Origin: Streptococcus suis
GTDB lineage: Bacteria; Bacillota; Bacilli; Lactobacillales; Streptococcaceae
Length of the DNA: 64,000 bases
Direction: 5' to 3'
Assembly (NCBI RefSeq): GCF_016743335.1
Contig: NZ_WCJE01000006.1
Coordinates: 1-64,000, forward strand
This document shows positions 24,989-34,581 of the stretch, in pieces. Position 1 is the first letter of the stretch, and every line of letters starts with the position of its first letter. Below the pieces are notes generated by a model. That model saw nothing but the letters and a program-made list of their open reading frames with translations, did no database searches and had not been told where the DNA came from. Position numbers and translations under genes: made by a program.

Positions 24989-25758
24989 TGAAAAAATTTG
25001 CAAACATTTACTTAACGGTTGCCTTTCTTCTTCTTTATTTGCCGATTTTCTATTTGATTTTCTACGCTTTCAATGAAGGTGGAGATATGAACGGATTTAC
25101 AGGTTTTACCTTGGAGCATTTTTCATCTATGCTTGGCGATAGCCGACTAATGCTGATTCTGGCTCAAACCTTCCTATTAGCTTTTTTGAGTTCTTTGATT
25201 GCGACCCTTATCGGAACTTTCGGTGCCATCTATATCTATCAGGCAAAACCTCGTTTTCAAAATGCACTCTTGTCTGTCAATAATATCTTGATGGTCGCTC
25301 CAGACGTCATGATTGGGGCAAGTTTCCTAATTCTCTTTACCATGATTGGTTTCCAGCTTGGCTTTGTTTCAGTATTGCTCAGTCATATTGCTTTTTCTAT
25401 TCCAATCGTAGTATTGATGGTCTTGCCACGGCTGAAAGAGATGAACGCAGATATGATTTCAGCAGCTTATGATTTGGGGGCAACTCAGCCACAAATGCTG
25501 AAAGAAATCATGTTGCCATACCTAACACCAGCCATCATTGCAGGCTACTTCATGGCCTTTACCTATTCCTTGGATGACTTTGCTGTGACCTTCTTTGTAA
25601 CGGGAAATGGTTACTCAAACCTATCTGTTGAGATTTATTCTCGGGCACGTCAAGGGATTTCTTTGGAAATCAATGCCTTGTCAACCCTTGTTTTCCTTTT
25701 CTCTATCTTATTGGTAGTAGGTTATTATTTCATCTCGCGTGAAAAGGAGGCCAACTAA
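24988..25758 (+). CDS. potC: Spermidine/putrescine ABC transporter permease
   Basis: The 256-residue second permease subunit has six predicted helices and an EAA loop (ISAAYDLGATQPQMLKEI). It starts on the last base of the potB stop (TAATG) with GAGGAAG upstream, and its own stop overlaps the potD start in the same way. Confidence 0.95.
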   Translation: MKKFANIYLTVAFLLLYLPIFYLIFYAFNEGGDMNGFTGFTLEHFSSMLGDSRLMLILAQTFLLAFLSSLIATLIGTFGAIYIYQAKPRFQNALLSVNNILMVAPDVMIGASFLILFTMIGFQLGFVSVLLSHIAFSIPIVVLMVLPRLKEMNADMISAAYDLGATQPQMLKEIMLPYLTPAIIAGYFMAFTYSLDDFAVTFFVTGNGYSNLSVEIYSRARQGISLEINALSTLVFLFSILLVVGYYFISREKEAN

Positions 25759-26828
25759 TGAAACGATTGTATTCATTTTTTGTAGGTATTGTAGCTATTA
25801 TTCTTGTTTTATGGGGAATTAGTTCAAAATTAGAAGCAGATTCAACCCAAGGGACAACTGATAAACTTGTCATCTATAACTGGGGAGATTATATTGCCCC
25901 AGAATTGCTGGAAGAATTTACGGCTGAAACAGGTATTCAGGTGGATTACCAGACCTTTGATTCCAACGAATCCATGTACACTAAAATCAAGCAGGGAGGA
26001 ACTACCTATGACCTGGCCGTTCCTTCTGAGTATATGATTTCCAAAATGACGGAAGAAGATATGCTCGTGAAACTAGATAAATCAAAAATTGAAGGTTTAG
26101 ACAATATCGATCCACGATTTATGCGCTTGAGTTTTGATAAGAACAATGACTATTCTATTCCATATTTCTGGGGAACCTTGGGGATTGTTTACAATGAAAC
26201 CATGGTAGAAAATCCTCCTCAAGAATGGGAAGATTTGTGGTCAGAAGAATACCGTGACAATATCATGTTAATCGACGGTGTTCGTGAGGTCATGGGCTTC
26301 GGTCTGCAATCTTTGGGTTACAGCTTAAACTCTAAAAATCCTGCAGAGATTGAAAAAGCAGCTGAACATCTCTATAATCTAACTCCAAATGTCAAAGCAA
26401 TTGTTGCTGATGAGATAAAAGGTTATATGATACAAGATGCGGCAGCAATTGCTGTTTCGTTCTCAGGCGAGGCGAGTGAAATGTTAGATGGAAATGAAAA
26501 TCTGCGCTATGTTGTACCATCAAAAGGTTCTAATCTTTGGTTCGATAACATGGTCATTCCAAAAACAGCAAAAAATATTGATGGAGCTTACGCCTTTATG
26601 AGTTTTATGCTTCGTCCTGAAAATGCGCTTCGCAATGCAGAATATGTTGGTTATTCAACACCAATTCCTGCAGCCAAGGCTATGCTGGATGAGGAGACTC
26701 AGAACGATGAATCTTTCTATCCATCTGAAGAAACGATGAAGAAGATGGAAGTTTATGATAATCTTGGACCAGAGATACTTGGAATGTATAATGACCTCTA
26801 TCTCCAATTCAAGATGTATCGGAAATAG
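25758..26828 (+). CDS. potD: Spermidine/putrescine-binding protein
   Basis: PotD is the extracellular binding protein of the polyamine importer. The 356-residue protein has an N-terminal hydrophobic segment (about 5-25) without a lipobox cysteine, so it appears membrane-anchored or cleaved rather than lipidated. The mature part begins KLVIYNWGDYIAPELL, typical of PotD, with YFWGTLGIVYNE in the binding cleft. It is last in potABCD and followed by a terminator. Confidence 0.95.
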   Translation: MKRLYSFFVGIVAIILVLWGISSKLEADSTQGTTDKLVIYNWGDYIAPELLEEFTAETGIQVDYQTFDSNESMYTKIKQGGTTYDLAVPSEYMISKMTEEDMLVKLDKSKIEGLDNIDPRFMRLSFDKNNDYSIPYFWGTLGIVYNETMVENPPQEWEDLWSEEYRDNIMLIDGVREVMGFGLQSLGYSLNSKNPAEIEKAAEHLYNLTPNVKAIVADEIKGYMIQDAAAIAVSFSGEASEMLDGNENLRYVVPSKGSNLWFDNMVIPKTAKNIDGAYAFMSFMLRPENALRNAEYVGYSTPIPAAKAMLDEETQNDESFYPSEETMKKMEVYDNLGPEILGMYNDLYLQFKMYRK

Positions 26829-26860
26829 TCTGATTGGACAGGTAGCAATATAAATAAAAG

Positions 26861-26906
26861 AATGGGAGTGAGGTTCTTTACTAAGTACTTATTGCTCCTA
26901 TTTTTT
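26861..26906 (+). terminator. Terminator after potD
   Basis: AATGGGAG/CTCCTATT stem with one G-U pair and a T run. Confidence 0.65.
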
Positions 26907-26941
26907 GGTCATACATACTATAGAAAGGAAGGGAAATCCCA

Positions 26942-28480
26942 ATGGAAAATCACCGGAAAGAAGTTAGTTTTATTTCTCAATCAATCCTCTACTCGGTTCT
27001 GCGTGGTAGTTTAGTTGGCATTGTCGCTGGTTTAGTGGTCGTTGCATTTCGCTTAGCCATTGAAAAAATATTTTCTGTCTTTACGCACCTCTATTCTCTG
27101 GCAACAGACAATGCAATCTATTTACTTCTTATTGGAGGGCTTTATCTGGTCATAGCTTTACTTGTTGGCAAGTTGATCAAAGACGAGCCAAATGCAAAAG
27201 GTTCTGGTATACCACAGGTGGAGGCAGAACTAAAAGGAATTATGGATTTAAACTGGTGGTCAGTCCTTTGGAGAAAATTTATCGGCGGTGTTTTATCCAT
27301 TGCATCTGGTCTAATGCTGGGGCGTGAAGGTCCCAGTATTCAATTAGGAGCTGTAACGGCTAAAGGTATATCAGTTCTTCTTAAATCCAGTGAAATGGAA
27401 AGAAGGAGTTTGATTGCTAGTGGCGCTGCGGCAGGTTTGGCAGCAGCTTTCAACGCACCAATAGCAGGCCTTTTATTTGTTGTGGAGGAAGTCTATCATC
27501 AGTTTTCACGTCTGGTATGGGTCTCAGCACTGGCAGCCAGTATCACTGCGAACTTTATTTCCTTACATTTTTTTGGATTAATGCCTGTTTTGCATATGCC
27601 GAAGGACTTACAGTTACTATCTCTTGACCAATATTGGATCTATATCTTACTTGGAGTTTTCCTTGGACTTGCTGGATATGTGTATGAAGTTGTTATCCTC
27701 AATATACAAGGTTTCTACACCCTTCTCTCAAAAATCATTCCTCTCCCAGTTCCATACTACAGTGCATTTGCCTTTTTGTTTATTATACCGATTGGTTATT
27801 TTTTCCCTAATCTGTTGGGTGGCGGGCATCATTTGATTTTAGAGCTTCCATATTTGGAACAAGGACTACTGACATTGGCAATCTTGATTTTAATACGATT
27901 TGTATGGAGCATGATTTCCTATGGTTCTGGTCTACCAGGGGGCATCTTTTTGCCCATATTAACCTTAGGAAGTCTCCTTGGGCTTTTTGTCGCACGGTTC
28001 TTCCTTGATATTGGTTTCATCAGTCAGGAGCAGATGCTATTGTTTATTGTATTGGGAATGGCAGGCTTTTTCGCAGCGATTTCCAAAGCACCTCTAACTG
28101 CTATTATTTTAGTAACTGAAATGGTTGGAAGTTTGAACCAATTGATGGTCATCGGGTTGGTAGCTTTGAGTTCCTATGTGATGATGGACCTCTTAGGTGG
28201 CGCGCCAGTCTATGAAGCAATGTTGGAAAAAATTCTGCCAGAAGAAGTAGAACAGCAAGAACACATGACCTTAATAGAGGTTGTTGTCAACGAAACATTG
28301 GACAGAAGATTTGTTAGCGAGTTACGTTTGCCGGATTCATGCTTGATCACCAGTCAAATTCATCATGGTAAGTCAAGGATTGTGAAAGGAAATAGCCAAC
28401 TTTCTATGGGTGATTCCTTGCTCGTTGCAGTTCCAATCTCTCAAATTCATACCGTTCGTAGGATATTTGAGGGAGATTAG
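26942..28480 (+). CDS. ClC-family chloride channel/transporter with RCK_C domain
   Basis: The 512-residue protein has the ClC membrane domain (about 1-420) with its three selectivity motifs GSGIPQ, GREGPSIQLG and GSGLPGGIFLP; the Glu in GREGP is the gating/proton Glu, so H+/Cl- exchange is likely. A C-terminal TrkA_C-like domain follows (about 435-512), which often binds nucleotides or ligands. The RBS AAGGAAGGG is good. No fluoride-riboswitch-like sequence was seen upstream, and the non-CLC-F motif argues for chloride. Confidence 0.9.
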   Translation: MENHRKEVSFISQSILYSVLRGSLVGIVAGLVVVAFRLAIEKIFSVFTHLYSLATDNAIYLLLIGGLYLVIALLVGKLIKDEPNAKGSGIPQVEAELKGIMDLNWWSVLWRKFIGGVLSIASGLMLGREGPSIQLGAVTAKGISVLLKSSEMERRSLIASGAAAGLAAAFNAPIAGLLFVVEEVYHQFSRLVWVSALAASITANFISLHFFGLMPVLHMPKDLQLLSLDQYWIYILLGVFLGLAGYVYEVVILNIQGFYTLLSKIIPLPVPYYSAFAFLFIIPIGYFFPNLLGGGHHLILELPYLEQGLLTLAILILIRFVWSMISYGSGLPGGIFLPILTLGSLLGLFVARFFLDIGFISQEQMLLFIVLGMAGFFAAISKAPLTAIILVTEMVGSLNQLMVIGLVALSSYVMMDLLGGAPVYEAMLEKILPEEVEQQEHMTLIEVVVNETLDRRFVSELRLPDSCLITSQIHHGKSRIVKGNSQLSMGDSLLVAVPISQIHTVRRIFEGD

Positions 28481-28489
28481 CATTTTTTT

Positions 28490-28890
28490 AGATTGTCTTA
28501 ACAAAGAGATGAGAAAAGTCCCAATATTATAATGTTTCTGTTGTCTGGTCAACTCTCTCAATTCAGGAATGATTTCATCGGGAACGAAACTCCGAGGAAG
28601 CAGACCAATCCGTATTCATTTGGCAATCCAGTAAGCGTCTTTCTTGTCAGTTTTCTGACCTGTAATGGTCTTCATGTGGGCTGGTTGAGCAAGTATTAGC
28701 TCGAAGTCATCACATAGTGCATGCCAGACAGGTCGCCAATAGACACCTGTGTTTTCCATACCAACAGCTTCCACATGAAATTGACTGAGAAAATCGTGGT
28801 AAGCACGTAGACCTTTAGTCGTTATATCCAATGTAGCTAAGTAACACTTTGGACAAGTTGAGGGGAATACAAACGACAATATCGACTTGA
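28490..28890 (-). pseudogene. IS110-family transposase remnant
   Basis: The minus strand encodes an N-terminal IS110 fragment (TLDITTKGLRAYHDFL; GMENTGVYWRPVWHAL; KTDKKDAYWIAK) of about 85 codons. After its stop near 28616 the reading continues in another frame (GLLPRSFVPDEIIPELRELTR), so at least one frameshift is present. The DEDD catalytic core is incomplete and the C-terminal Ser domain is absent. Confidence 0.8.
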
Positions 28891-28957
28891 TCTACACATG
28901 ATTATCTATGACAATTCCTTCCTTCTTGTAAGTTAGAGAGCCTATCTACTGAATTTT

Positions 28958-29061
28958 ATACTCTTCGAAAATCAAAATCAGACGTTGTTGACTTGATTTG
29001 ATGAACTTCAGTTCTATCTGCATCTGCGTCGCCTAGTCTGTTTTTGATTTTCATTGAGTAT
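28958..29061. repeat. BOX-like element (104 bp)
   Basis: Termini ATACTCTTCGAAAATCAAAA and TTTTTGATTTTCATTGAGTA pair; the core TCTGCGTCGCCTAGTCTG is shared with the copy in the L21 leader. Confidence 0.85.
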
Positions 29062-29154
29062 TAGTCATATTCTTGAGTGTATATTGTGGTTCTTATCAGT
29101 AGGCTGGAGCAGTTTTGTCACCATAATTAACATCAATAATGCACCAACCGCAAG

Positions 29155-29186
29155 GCCCTCACTAGGTATATAATCTTAGTGAGGGC
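29155..29186 (+). terminator. Orphan terminator-like hairpin
   Basis: Perfect 10-bp stem GCCCTCACTA/TAGTGAGGGC followed by TTTATG; no gene precedes it. Confidence 0.5.
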
Positions 29187-29264
29187 TTTATGCTCATTCT
29201 CATTATTCTGTGGGTAAGGACGGAGCTACCATGAATGTCTTGCTCACTCCCTTGTTATAGTCAT

Positions 29265-29420
29265 TTGAATTATCTTTGATACATCGTCGCTTTCGGCTTG
29301 CCGTACTCTGCAGAAGTGACTTGCTTTGCAAGTTATATCTCCAACCTAGCACAGCCACTAGGCTGTGCTAGCAACCTACACCTCAGTTCCTTGTCTGAAA
29401 GCTAATTCATTCGACTATAG
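29265..29420. repeat. 156-bp imperfect inverted-repeat element
   Basis: The ends TATAGTCATTTGAATTATCTT and AAGCTAATTCATTCGACTATA pair imperfectly; inside are ACTTGCTTTGCAAGT and a CTAGCACAGCC/GGCTGTGCTAG hairpin. The core (CGTCGC... TTGCCGTACT) resembles that of 22903-23002, so it belongs to the same repeat family with different ends. Confidence 0.6.
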
Positions 29421-29503
29421 TGTGCATTATCTGTATCTATGGTTATAGATATTATTGATAGCTAGTTATAGTTTGAATAAATAACTGAATTTTCAGAATA
29501 TAC

Positions 29504-29532
29504 TTGCAATACTGATAATTTTGTGTTTTAAT
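29504..29532 (+). promoter_or_regulatory. Probable promoter of sspA
   Basis: -35 TTGCAA (29504-29509), 17 bp, -10 TTTAAT (29527-29532). Confidence 0.5.
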
Positions 29533-29583
29533 ATATTTATTGGTTTTGCCAATAATGAAGGAGAAAAACTAGGAGGAAAAGTT

Positions 29584-32500
29584 ATGAAAAAGAAAGAAAC
29601 TTTCTCACTTCGGAAGTATAAAATTGGAACTGTGTCTGTTCTTTTGGGTGCAGTTTTTTTGTTTGCAGGTGCACCATCGGTAGCTGCAGATGAATTGACA
29701 AGCCTAGTAGAGACTAAGGTGGAAACAACTGTTCCTGACGCAATCGTCAGCGAATCAACCTCAGAAAGTCCCGTTGTCGAGGAGTTAGTTGACAATTCTG
29801 TGGAGGCTACCCCAACTGATGTAACCACTACAGATACTGTAGAGGAAACACTTGGCTCAGAAGCTCTTGAAAACATCACAAATACGGAAGTAGAAGCGAC
29901 TCAACCAGCTGTAGAAACTCCAGCTATTTCAGAGAAAAAAGTAGAAGAAGAGGAGAAGCTTTCCGTAGCAGATGAGACTACTGCTATTACTAATCAGGAA
30001 GAAGCGAAACCACAAAACATTGATAGTAATACAATCATTACAGTACCTAAAGTTTGGGATAGTGGTTACAAGGGCGAAGGAACAGTAGTTGCAATCATTG
30101 ATTCCGGTCTTGACGTTGATCACGATGTATTGCATATTTCAGATCTCTCAACCGCAAAATATAAATCAGAAAAAGAGATAGAAGCAGCTAAAGAAGCAGC
30201 AGGAATTACCTACGGTGAATGGTTTAACGATAAGGTTGTATTTGGTTATAACTATGTTGATGTGAATACTGTCTTGAAAGAAGAAGACAAACGCTCGCAC
30301 GGTATGCACGTAACGAGTATTGCCACAGGAAATCCGACACAACCAGTCGCTGGACAATTAATGTATGGTGTAGCTCCTGAAGCGCAAGTCATGTTTATGC
30401 GTGTATTCTCAGACCTCAAAGCTACAACAGGCGCAGCATTGTACGTAAAAGCGATTGAAGATGCTGTAAAATTAGGTGCAGATAGCATTAACCTCAGCCT
30501 GGGAGGAGCTAACGGCTCTGTTGTTAACATGAATGAAAATGTGACTGCAGCAATCGAGGCTGCTCGTCGTGCAGGGGTTTCTGTTGTTATTGCTGCTGGT
30601 AATGATGGAACATTTGGTTCAGGTCATTCTAATCCGTCAGCCGATTATCCAGATTATGGCTTGGTCGGTGCACCTTCAACAGCTCGCGATGCAATTTCTG
30701 TCGCTTCTTACAATAACACAACGGTTGGTAGTAAAGTAATCAATATCATTGGCTTAGAAAACAATGCTGACTTGAATTACGGTAAGAGTTCGTTTGATAA
30801 TCCAGAGAAAAGTCCCGTACCATTTGAAATCGGGAAAGAATATGAATATGTTTATGCGGGAATCGGTCAAGCTTCGGATTTTGATGGTCTAGATTTGACT
30901 GGAAAACTTGCACTCATCAAACGTGGAACGATTACTTTCTCAGAAAAAATAGCCAATGCAACAGCTGCAGGTGCAGTAGGGGTGGTCATTTTCAATAGCC
31001 GTCCAGGTGAAGCCAACGTAAGCATGCAACTTGATGATACAGCTATTGCAATTCCATCTGTCTTCATTCCATTGGAATTTGGTGAAGCTTTGGCAGCTAA
31101 CTCATATAAGATTGCGTTCAATAACGAAACAGATATTCGCCCTAACCCAGAAGCAGGTCTTCTTTCAGATTTTTCAAGTTGGGGTCTATCAGCGGATGGC
31201 GAGCTAAAACCAGACTTAGCTGCTCCAGGTGGTGCTATTTATGCAGCTATCAATGATAATGACTATGCCAACATGCAGGGAACAAGTATGGCTTCACCAC
31301 ACGTGGCAGGAGCAGCCGTACTAGTAAAACAGTATTTACAGGCAACTTACCCTACTAAGTCCCCTCAAGAAATCGAAGCCTTAGTAAAACACTTGCTTAT
31401 GTCTACTGCTAAAGCACATGTGAACAAAGAAACAACAGCCTACACTTCCCCTCGCCAACAAGGTGCAGGTATCATCGATACTGCGGCAGCTATTTCTACA
31501 GGTTTATATTTGACTGGCGAAGACGGTTATGGCAGCATTACCTTGGGCAATGTTGAGGATACATTCAGCTTTACGGTCACACTTCATAACATTACAAACG
31601 AAGATAAGACTTTAAACTACTCAACGCAATTAACAACTGATACTGTCCAAAATGGATTAATCACCTTGGCTCCGCGTCTATTAGCAGAGATTTCTGGCGG
31701 TAAGGTGACTGTGAAAGCCAATTCAAGTACAACTGTTACAATTAATGTCGATGCATCAAGCTTTGCAGAAGAATTGACAGGTTTAATGAAAAATGGTTAC
31801 TATCTTGAAGGTTTTGTTCGATTTACAGATGTAGCCGATGGCGGTGATATTGTCAGCATTCCATACGTTGGTTTCCGTGGGGAATTCCAAAATCTAGCCG
31901 TTCTAGAAGAGCCGATTTACAATCTTATTGCCGATGGTAAGGGGGGCTTCTACTTTGAACCTGTTACAGCACAACCAGATACTGTTGATATCAGCCATCA
32001 CTACACAGGTCTTGTTACAGGAAGTACGGAGTTAATCTATTCTACAGACAAACGATCTGACTTTGCGATCAAGACACTTGGTACATTTAAAAATGAAGCA
32101 GGATACTTTGTTTTAGAGCTTGATGAGTCTGGTAAGCCTCATTTAGCTATCTCGCCAAATGGGGATGACAACCAAGATTCGCTCGCTTTCAAAGGTGTCT
32201 TCTTGAGAAATTATACGGATTTAGTCGCAAGCGTCTATGCTGCAGATGATACTGAGCGAACAAATCCACTTTGGGAAAGTCAACCACAGTCAGGCAATAA
32301 GAACTTCTATAGTGGTGATCCTAAAAATCCAAAATCAAGCATTATTTACCCTACTGAATGGAATGGGACAGACAGCGAGGGAAATGCTTTAGCAGATGGT
32401 AAGTATCAATACGTTTTGACCTACTCATCTGAAGTTCCAGGTGCAGCAGTACAAACTATGATTTTCGATGTTATCATCGATAGAGAATCACCAGTTATCA

Positions 32501-34341
32501 CCACAGCTACCTATGATGAAACAAACTTTACATTTAACCCTCGTCCAGCCATTGAAAAAGGAGAATCCGGTCTATATCGCGAGCAAGTATTCTACCTTGT
32601 AGCGGATGCAAGCGGTGTGACAACTATTCCTTCCTTATTAGAAAATGGTGATGTAACCGTTTCTGATAACAAGGTATTTGTGGCACAAAACGACGATGGC
32701 TCCTTTACATTGCCTCTTGACCTTGCAGATATTTCAAAATTCTACTACACAGTAGAGGATTATGCTGGTAACATCAGCTATGAAAAAGTAGAGAATCTGA
32801 TCAGTATTGGCAATGAAAAAGGGTTGGTAACTGTCAATATTCTTGATAAAGATACAAATAGTCCTGCACCAATACTTTTCTCTTACTCAGTCACCGATGA
32901 AACAGGCAAGATTGTTGCAGAATTACCACGATATGCCGGCGATACTAGCGTTCTTAAGCTACCATTTGGTACTTACACCTTTGATTTATTCTTATATGAT
33001 ACAGAATGGTCAAGCCTAGCAGGTGAAACAAAAGCAGTCGTGACGATTTCGGAAGAAAATAGCACTGCCGAGGTGAATTTCTATGTGACTTTGAAAGATA
33101 AGGCCAACTTGCTGGTAGATATTGATGCATTACTACCTTCTGGTTCAACCATCCAACTGGTAACTGCTGATGGCCAGACTATTCAGCTACCAAATGCTAA
33201 ATATTCTAAGACCGATTATGGTAAATTTGTACCAGTTGGTACCTACACTATCCTTCCAACCCTCCCAGAAGGCTATGAATTTTTGGAAGAATTAGACGTA
33301 GCAGTACTTGCAAAACAGTCAAATGTTAAGAAATTAACCTTGATTAATAAAGTTGCTTTGAAAGAACTGATTGCTGAACTTGCGAGACTTGAAGAAACAG
33401 CGCGTTATTACAATGCTAGTCCAGAACTTCAAACTGCCTATGCTAAAGCATTAGAAGATGCCAATGCAGTATATGCCAACAAACACAATCAGGCACAAGT
33501 AGATTCAGCAGTTGCCAGTCTTGTGGCAGCGAGAGAGCAGCTAAACGGTCAGGCTACCGATACGGAAAAACTAATTGCTGAAGTATCAAACTACACACCG
33601 ACTCAGGCAAACTTTATTTATTATAATGCTGAAAATACCAAACAAATTGCCTATGATACAGCTGTTCGTTCAGCACAACTTGTATTGAACCAAGAGAATG
33701 TAACACAGGCAGTTGTCGACCAAGCGTTGGCGGACTTGTTAGCAGCGAAAGCCGGCTTAGATGGTCAAAAGACTGATATTTCAGCCCTTCGTAGCGCAGT
33801 ATCCGTTTCTTCCGTATTAAAAGCGACAGATGCTAAGTATATCAATGCATCTGAAAACGTGAAACAAGCTTATGACCAGGCAGTTGAAGCAGCGAAAACG
33901 ATTCTAGCTGACGAATTTGCAAGCCAAGCAAGTGTCGATCAAGCTCTAGCCGTTCTGACAAGCGCTCAGGCAGAACTGGATGGTGTTGCTACTTCAACAA
34001 ATGATGCCAAAGAGCCAGCAAATACTGCCACTGACAAAAAAGATGAAGGCACTGTAACGCCTCCACCTATAGACTCAGAAAAAGTTGATGTACAGGCACC
34101 TCCTGTAAAAGATACTGGGAATTCAGGGCATGTACCGATAGGTCAGAGGCCAAACCCTCAATCAACTTTACCTCGTCCAGTCACTTTGCAAGCTAGTCTA
34201 TCTAGCCCTAATCAAGAAAAACAGGTGACTCAACTACCAAATACTGGAGACAATGATACGAGATACTATCTTGTTCTTGGTGTCATTATTGGGCTAGGGA
34301 CTCTGTTGGTAAGCAAACGACGTCATAAAGAAGAAGTCTAA
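29584..34341 (+). CDS. sspA: Cell-wall-anchored subtilisin-like serine protease (SspA/PrtS type)
   Basis: The 1,585-residue surface protease has a YSIRK-type signal peptide (FSLRKYKIGTVSVLLG... cleavage near residue 37), a pro-region, and an S8 domain with the triad D173 (AIIDSGLD), H239 (RSHGMHV) and S568 (GTSMASPHVAG) and oxyanion N340. A PA insert lies near residues 400-490. Fn3-like and beta-rich domains follow, then three FIVAR-like repeats (about 1260-1470; each with a Y-NA-S/E motif), a Pro-rich wall spacer, LPNTG at 1551-1555, a membrane helix and a basic tail. It resembles SspA of S. suis and PrtS of S. thermophilus, which cleave casein and host proteins. The start follows GGAGGA. 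Confidence 0.95.
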   Translation: MKKKETFSLRKYKIGTVSVLLGAVFLFAGAPSVAADELTSLVETKVETTVPDAIVSESTSESPVVEELVDNSVEATPTDVTTTDTVEETLGSEALENITNTEVEATQPAVETPAISEKKVEEEEKLSVADETTAITNQEEAKPQNIDSNTIITVPKVWDSGYKGEGTVVAIIDSGLDVDHDVLHISDLSTAKYKSEKEIEAAKEAAGITYGEWFNDKVVFGYNYVDVNTVLKEEDKRSHGMHVTSIATGNPTQPVAGQLMYGVAPEAQVMFMRVFSDLKATTGAALYVKAIEDAVKLGADSINLSLGGANGSVVNMNENVTAAIEAARRAGVSVVIAAGNDGTFGSGHSNPSADYPDYGLVGAPSTARDAISVASYNNTTVGSKVINIIGLENNADLNYGKSSFDNPEKSPVPFEIGKEYEYVYAGIGQASDFDGLDLTGKLALIKRGTITFSEKIANATAAGAVGVVIFNSRPGEANVSMQLDDTAIAIPSVFIPLEFGEALAANSYKIAFNNETDIRPNPEAGLLSDFSSWGLSADGELKPDLAAPGGAIYAAINDNDYANMQGTSMASPHVAGAAVLVKQYLQATYPTKSPQEIEALVKHLLMSTAKAHVNKETTAYTSPRQQGAGIIDTAAAISTGLYLTGEDGYGSITLGNVEDTFSFTVTLHNITNEDKTLNYSTQLTTDTVQNGLITLAPRLLAEISGGKVTVKANSSTTVTINVDASSFAEELTGLMKNGYYLEGFVRFTDVADGGDIVSIPYVGFRGEFQNLAVLEEPIYNLIADGKGGFYFEPVTAQPDTVDISHHYTGLVTGSTELIYSTDKRSDFAIKTLGTFKNEAGYFVLELDESGKPHLAISPNGDDNQDSLAFKGVFLRNYTDLVASVYAADDTERTNPLWESQPQSGNKNFYSGDPKNPKSSIIYPTEWNGTDSEGNALADGKYQYVLTYSSEVPGAAVQTMIFDVIIDRESPVITTATYDETNFTFNPRPAIEKGESGLYREQVFYLVADASGVTTIPSLLENGDVTVSDNKVFVAQNDDGSFTLPLDLADISKFYYTVEDYAGNISYEKVENLISIGNEKGLVTVNILDKDTNSPAPILFSYSVTDETGKIVAELPRYAGDTSVLKLPFGTYTFDLFLYDTEWSSLAGETKAVVTISEENSTAEVNFYVTLKDKANLLVDIDALLPSGSTIQLVTADGQTIQLPNAKYSKTDYGKFVPVGTYTILPTLPEGYEFLEELDVAVLAKQSNVKKLTLINKVALKELIAELARLEETARYYNASPELQTAYAKALEDANAVYANKHNQAQVDSAVASLVAAREQLNGQATDTEKLIAEVSNYTPTQANFIYYNAENTKQIAYDTAVRSAQLVLNQENVTQAVVDQALADLLAAKAGLDGQKTDISALRSAVSVSSVLKATDAKYINASENVKQAYDQAVEAAKTILADEFASQASVDQALAVLTSAQAELDGVATSTNDAKEPANTATDKKDEGTVTPPPIDSEKVDVQAPPVKDTGNSGHVPIGQRPNPQSTLPRPVTLQASLSSPNQEKQVTQLPNTGDNDTRYYLVLGVIIGLGTLLVSKRRHKEEV

Positions 34342-34353
34342 GAAAATATAGTC

Positions 34354-34508
34354 ATACTCTTCGAAAATCAAAATTATCCGTTGTCAACTTGCCTTGATGA
34401 GTGAAAAGCTCCAGTGGAGGTTTTCAGCCTGTTACCTTGAAATAAGATAGTAACAGAGTTCTATCTTCGGCTTCGTTTCCTAGGCAACTTTTGATTTGCA
34501 TTGAGTAT
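34354..34508. repeat. BOX-like element (155 bp)
   Basis: Starts ATACTCTTCGAAAATCAAAA and ends TGATTTGCATTGAGTAT; lies 12 bp after the sspA stop. Confidence 0.85.
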
Positions 34509-34556
34509 CATTTTCTACCATTTATCAGGCTTTAATCACGAGTTTGTTATATAAAG

Positions 34557-34581
34557 ACCGCTTAATCATTGATTAAGCGGT
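34557..34581. terminator. Bidirectional terminator between sspA and nnrD
   Basis: ACCGCTTAAT/ATTAAGCGGT stem, loop CATTG; the right arm carries the nnrD stop codon. Confidence 0.75.

Larger units (their letters stand above)
28891..29503. other. Gene-free repeat-rich stretch upstream of sspA
   Basis: This stretch holds a BOX-like element (28958-29061), a terminator-like hairpin (29155-29186) and a second inverted-repeat element (29265-29420). No intact coding frame is supported. The hairpin at 29155 has no gene before it on the same strand, which suggests a lost gene or a small RNA. Confidence 0.6.

Noticed and set aside
26829-26941. Fluoride riboswitch before the ClC gene
   Set aside because: The conserved riboswitch sequences were not found, and the protein has chloride-type motifs (GREGP).
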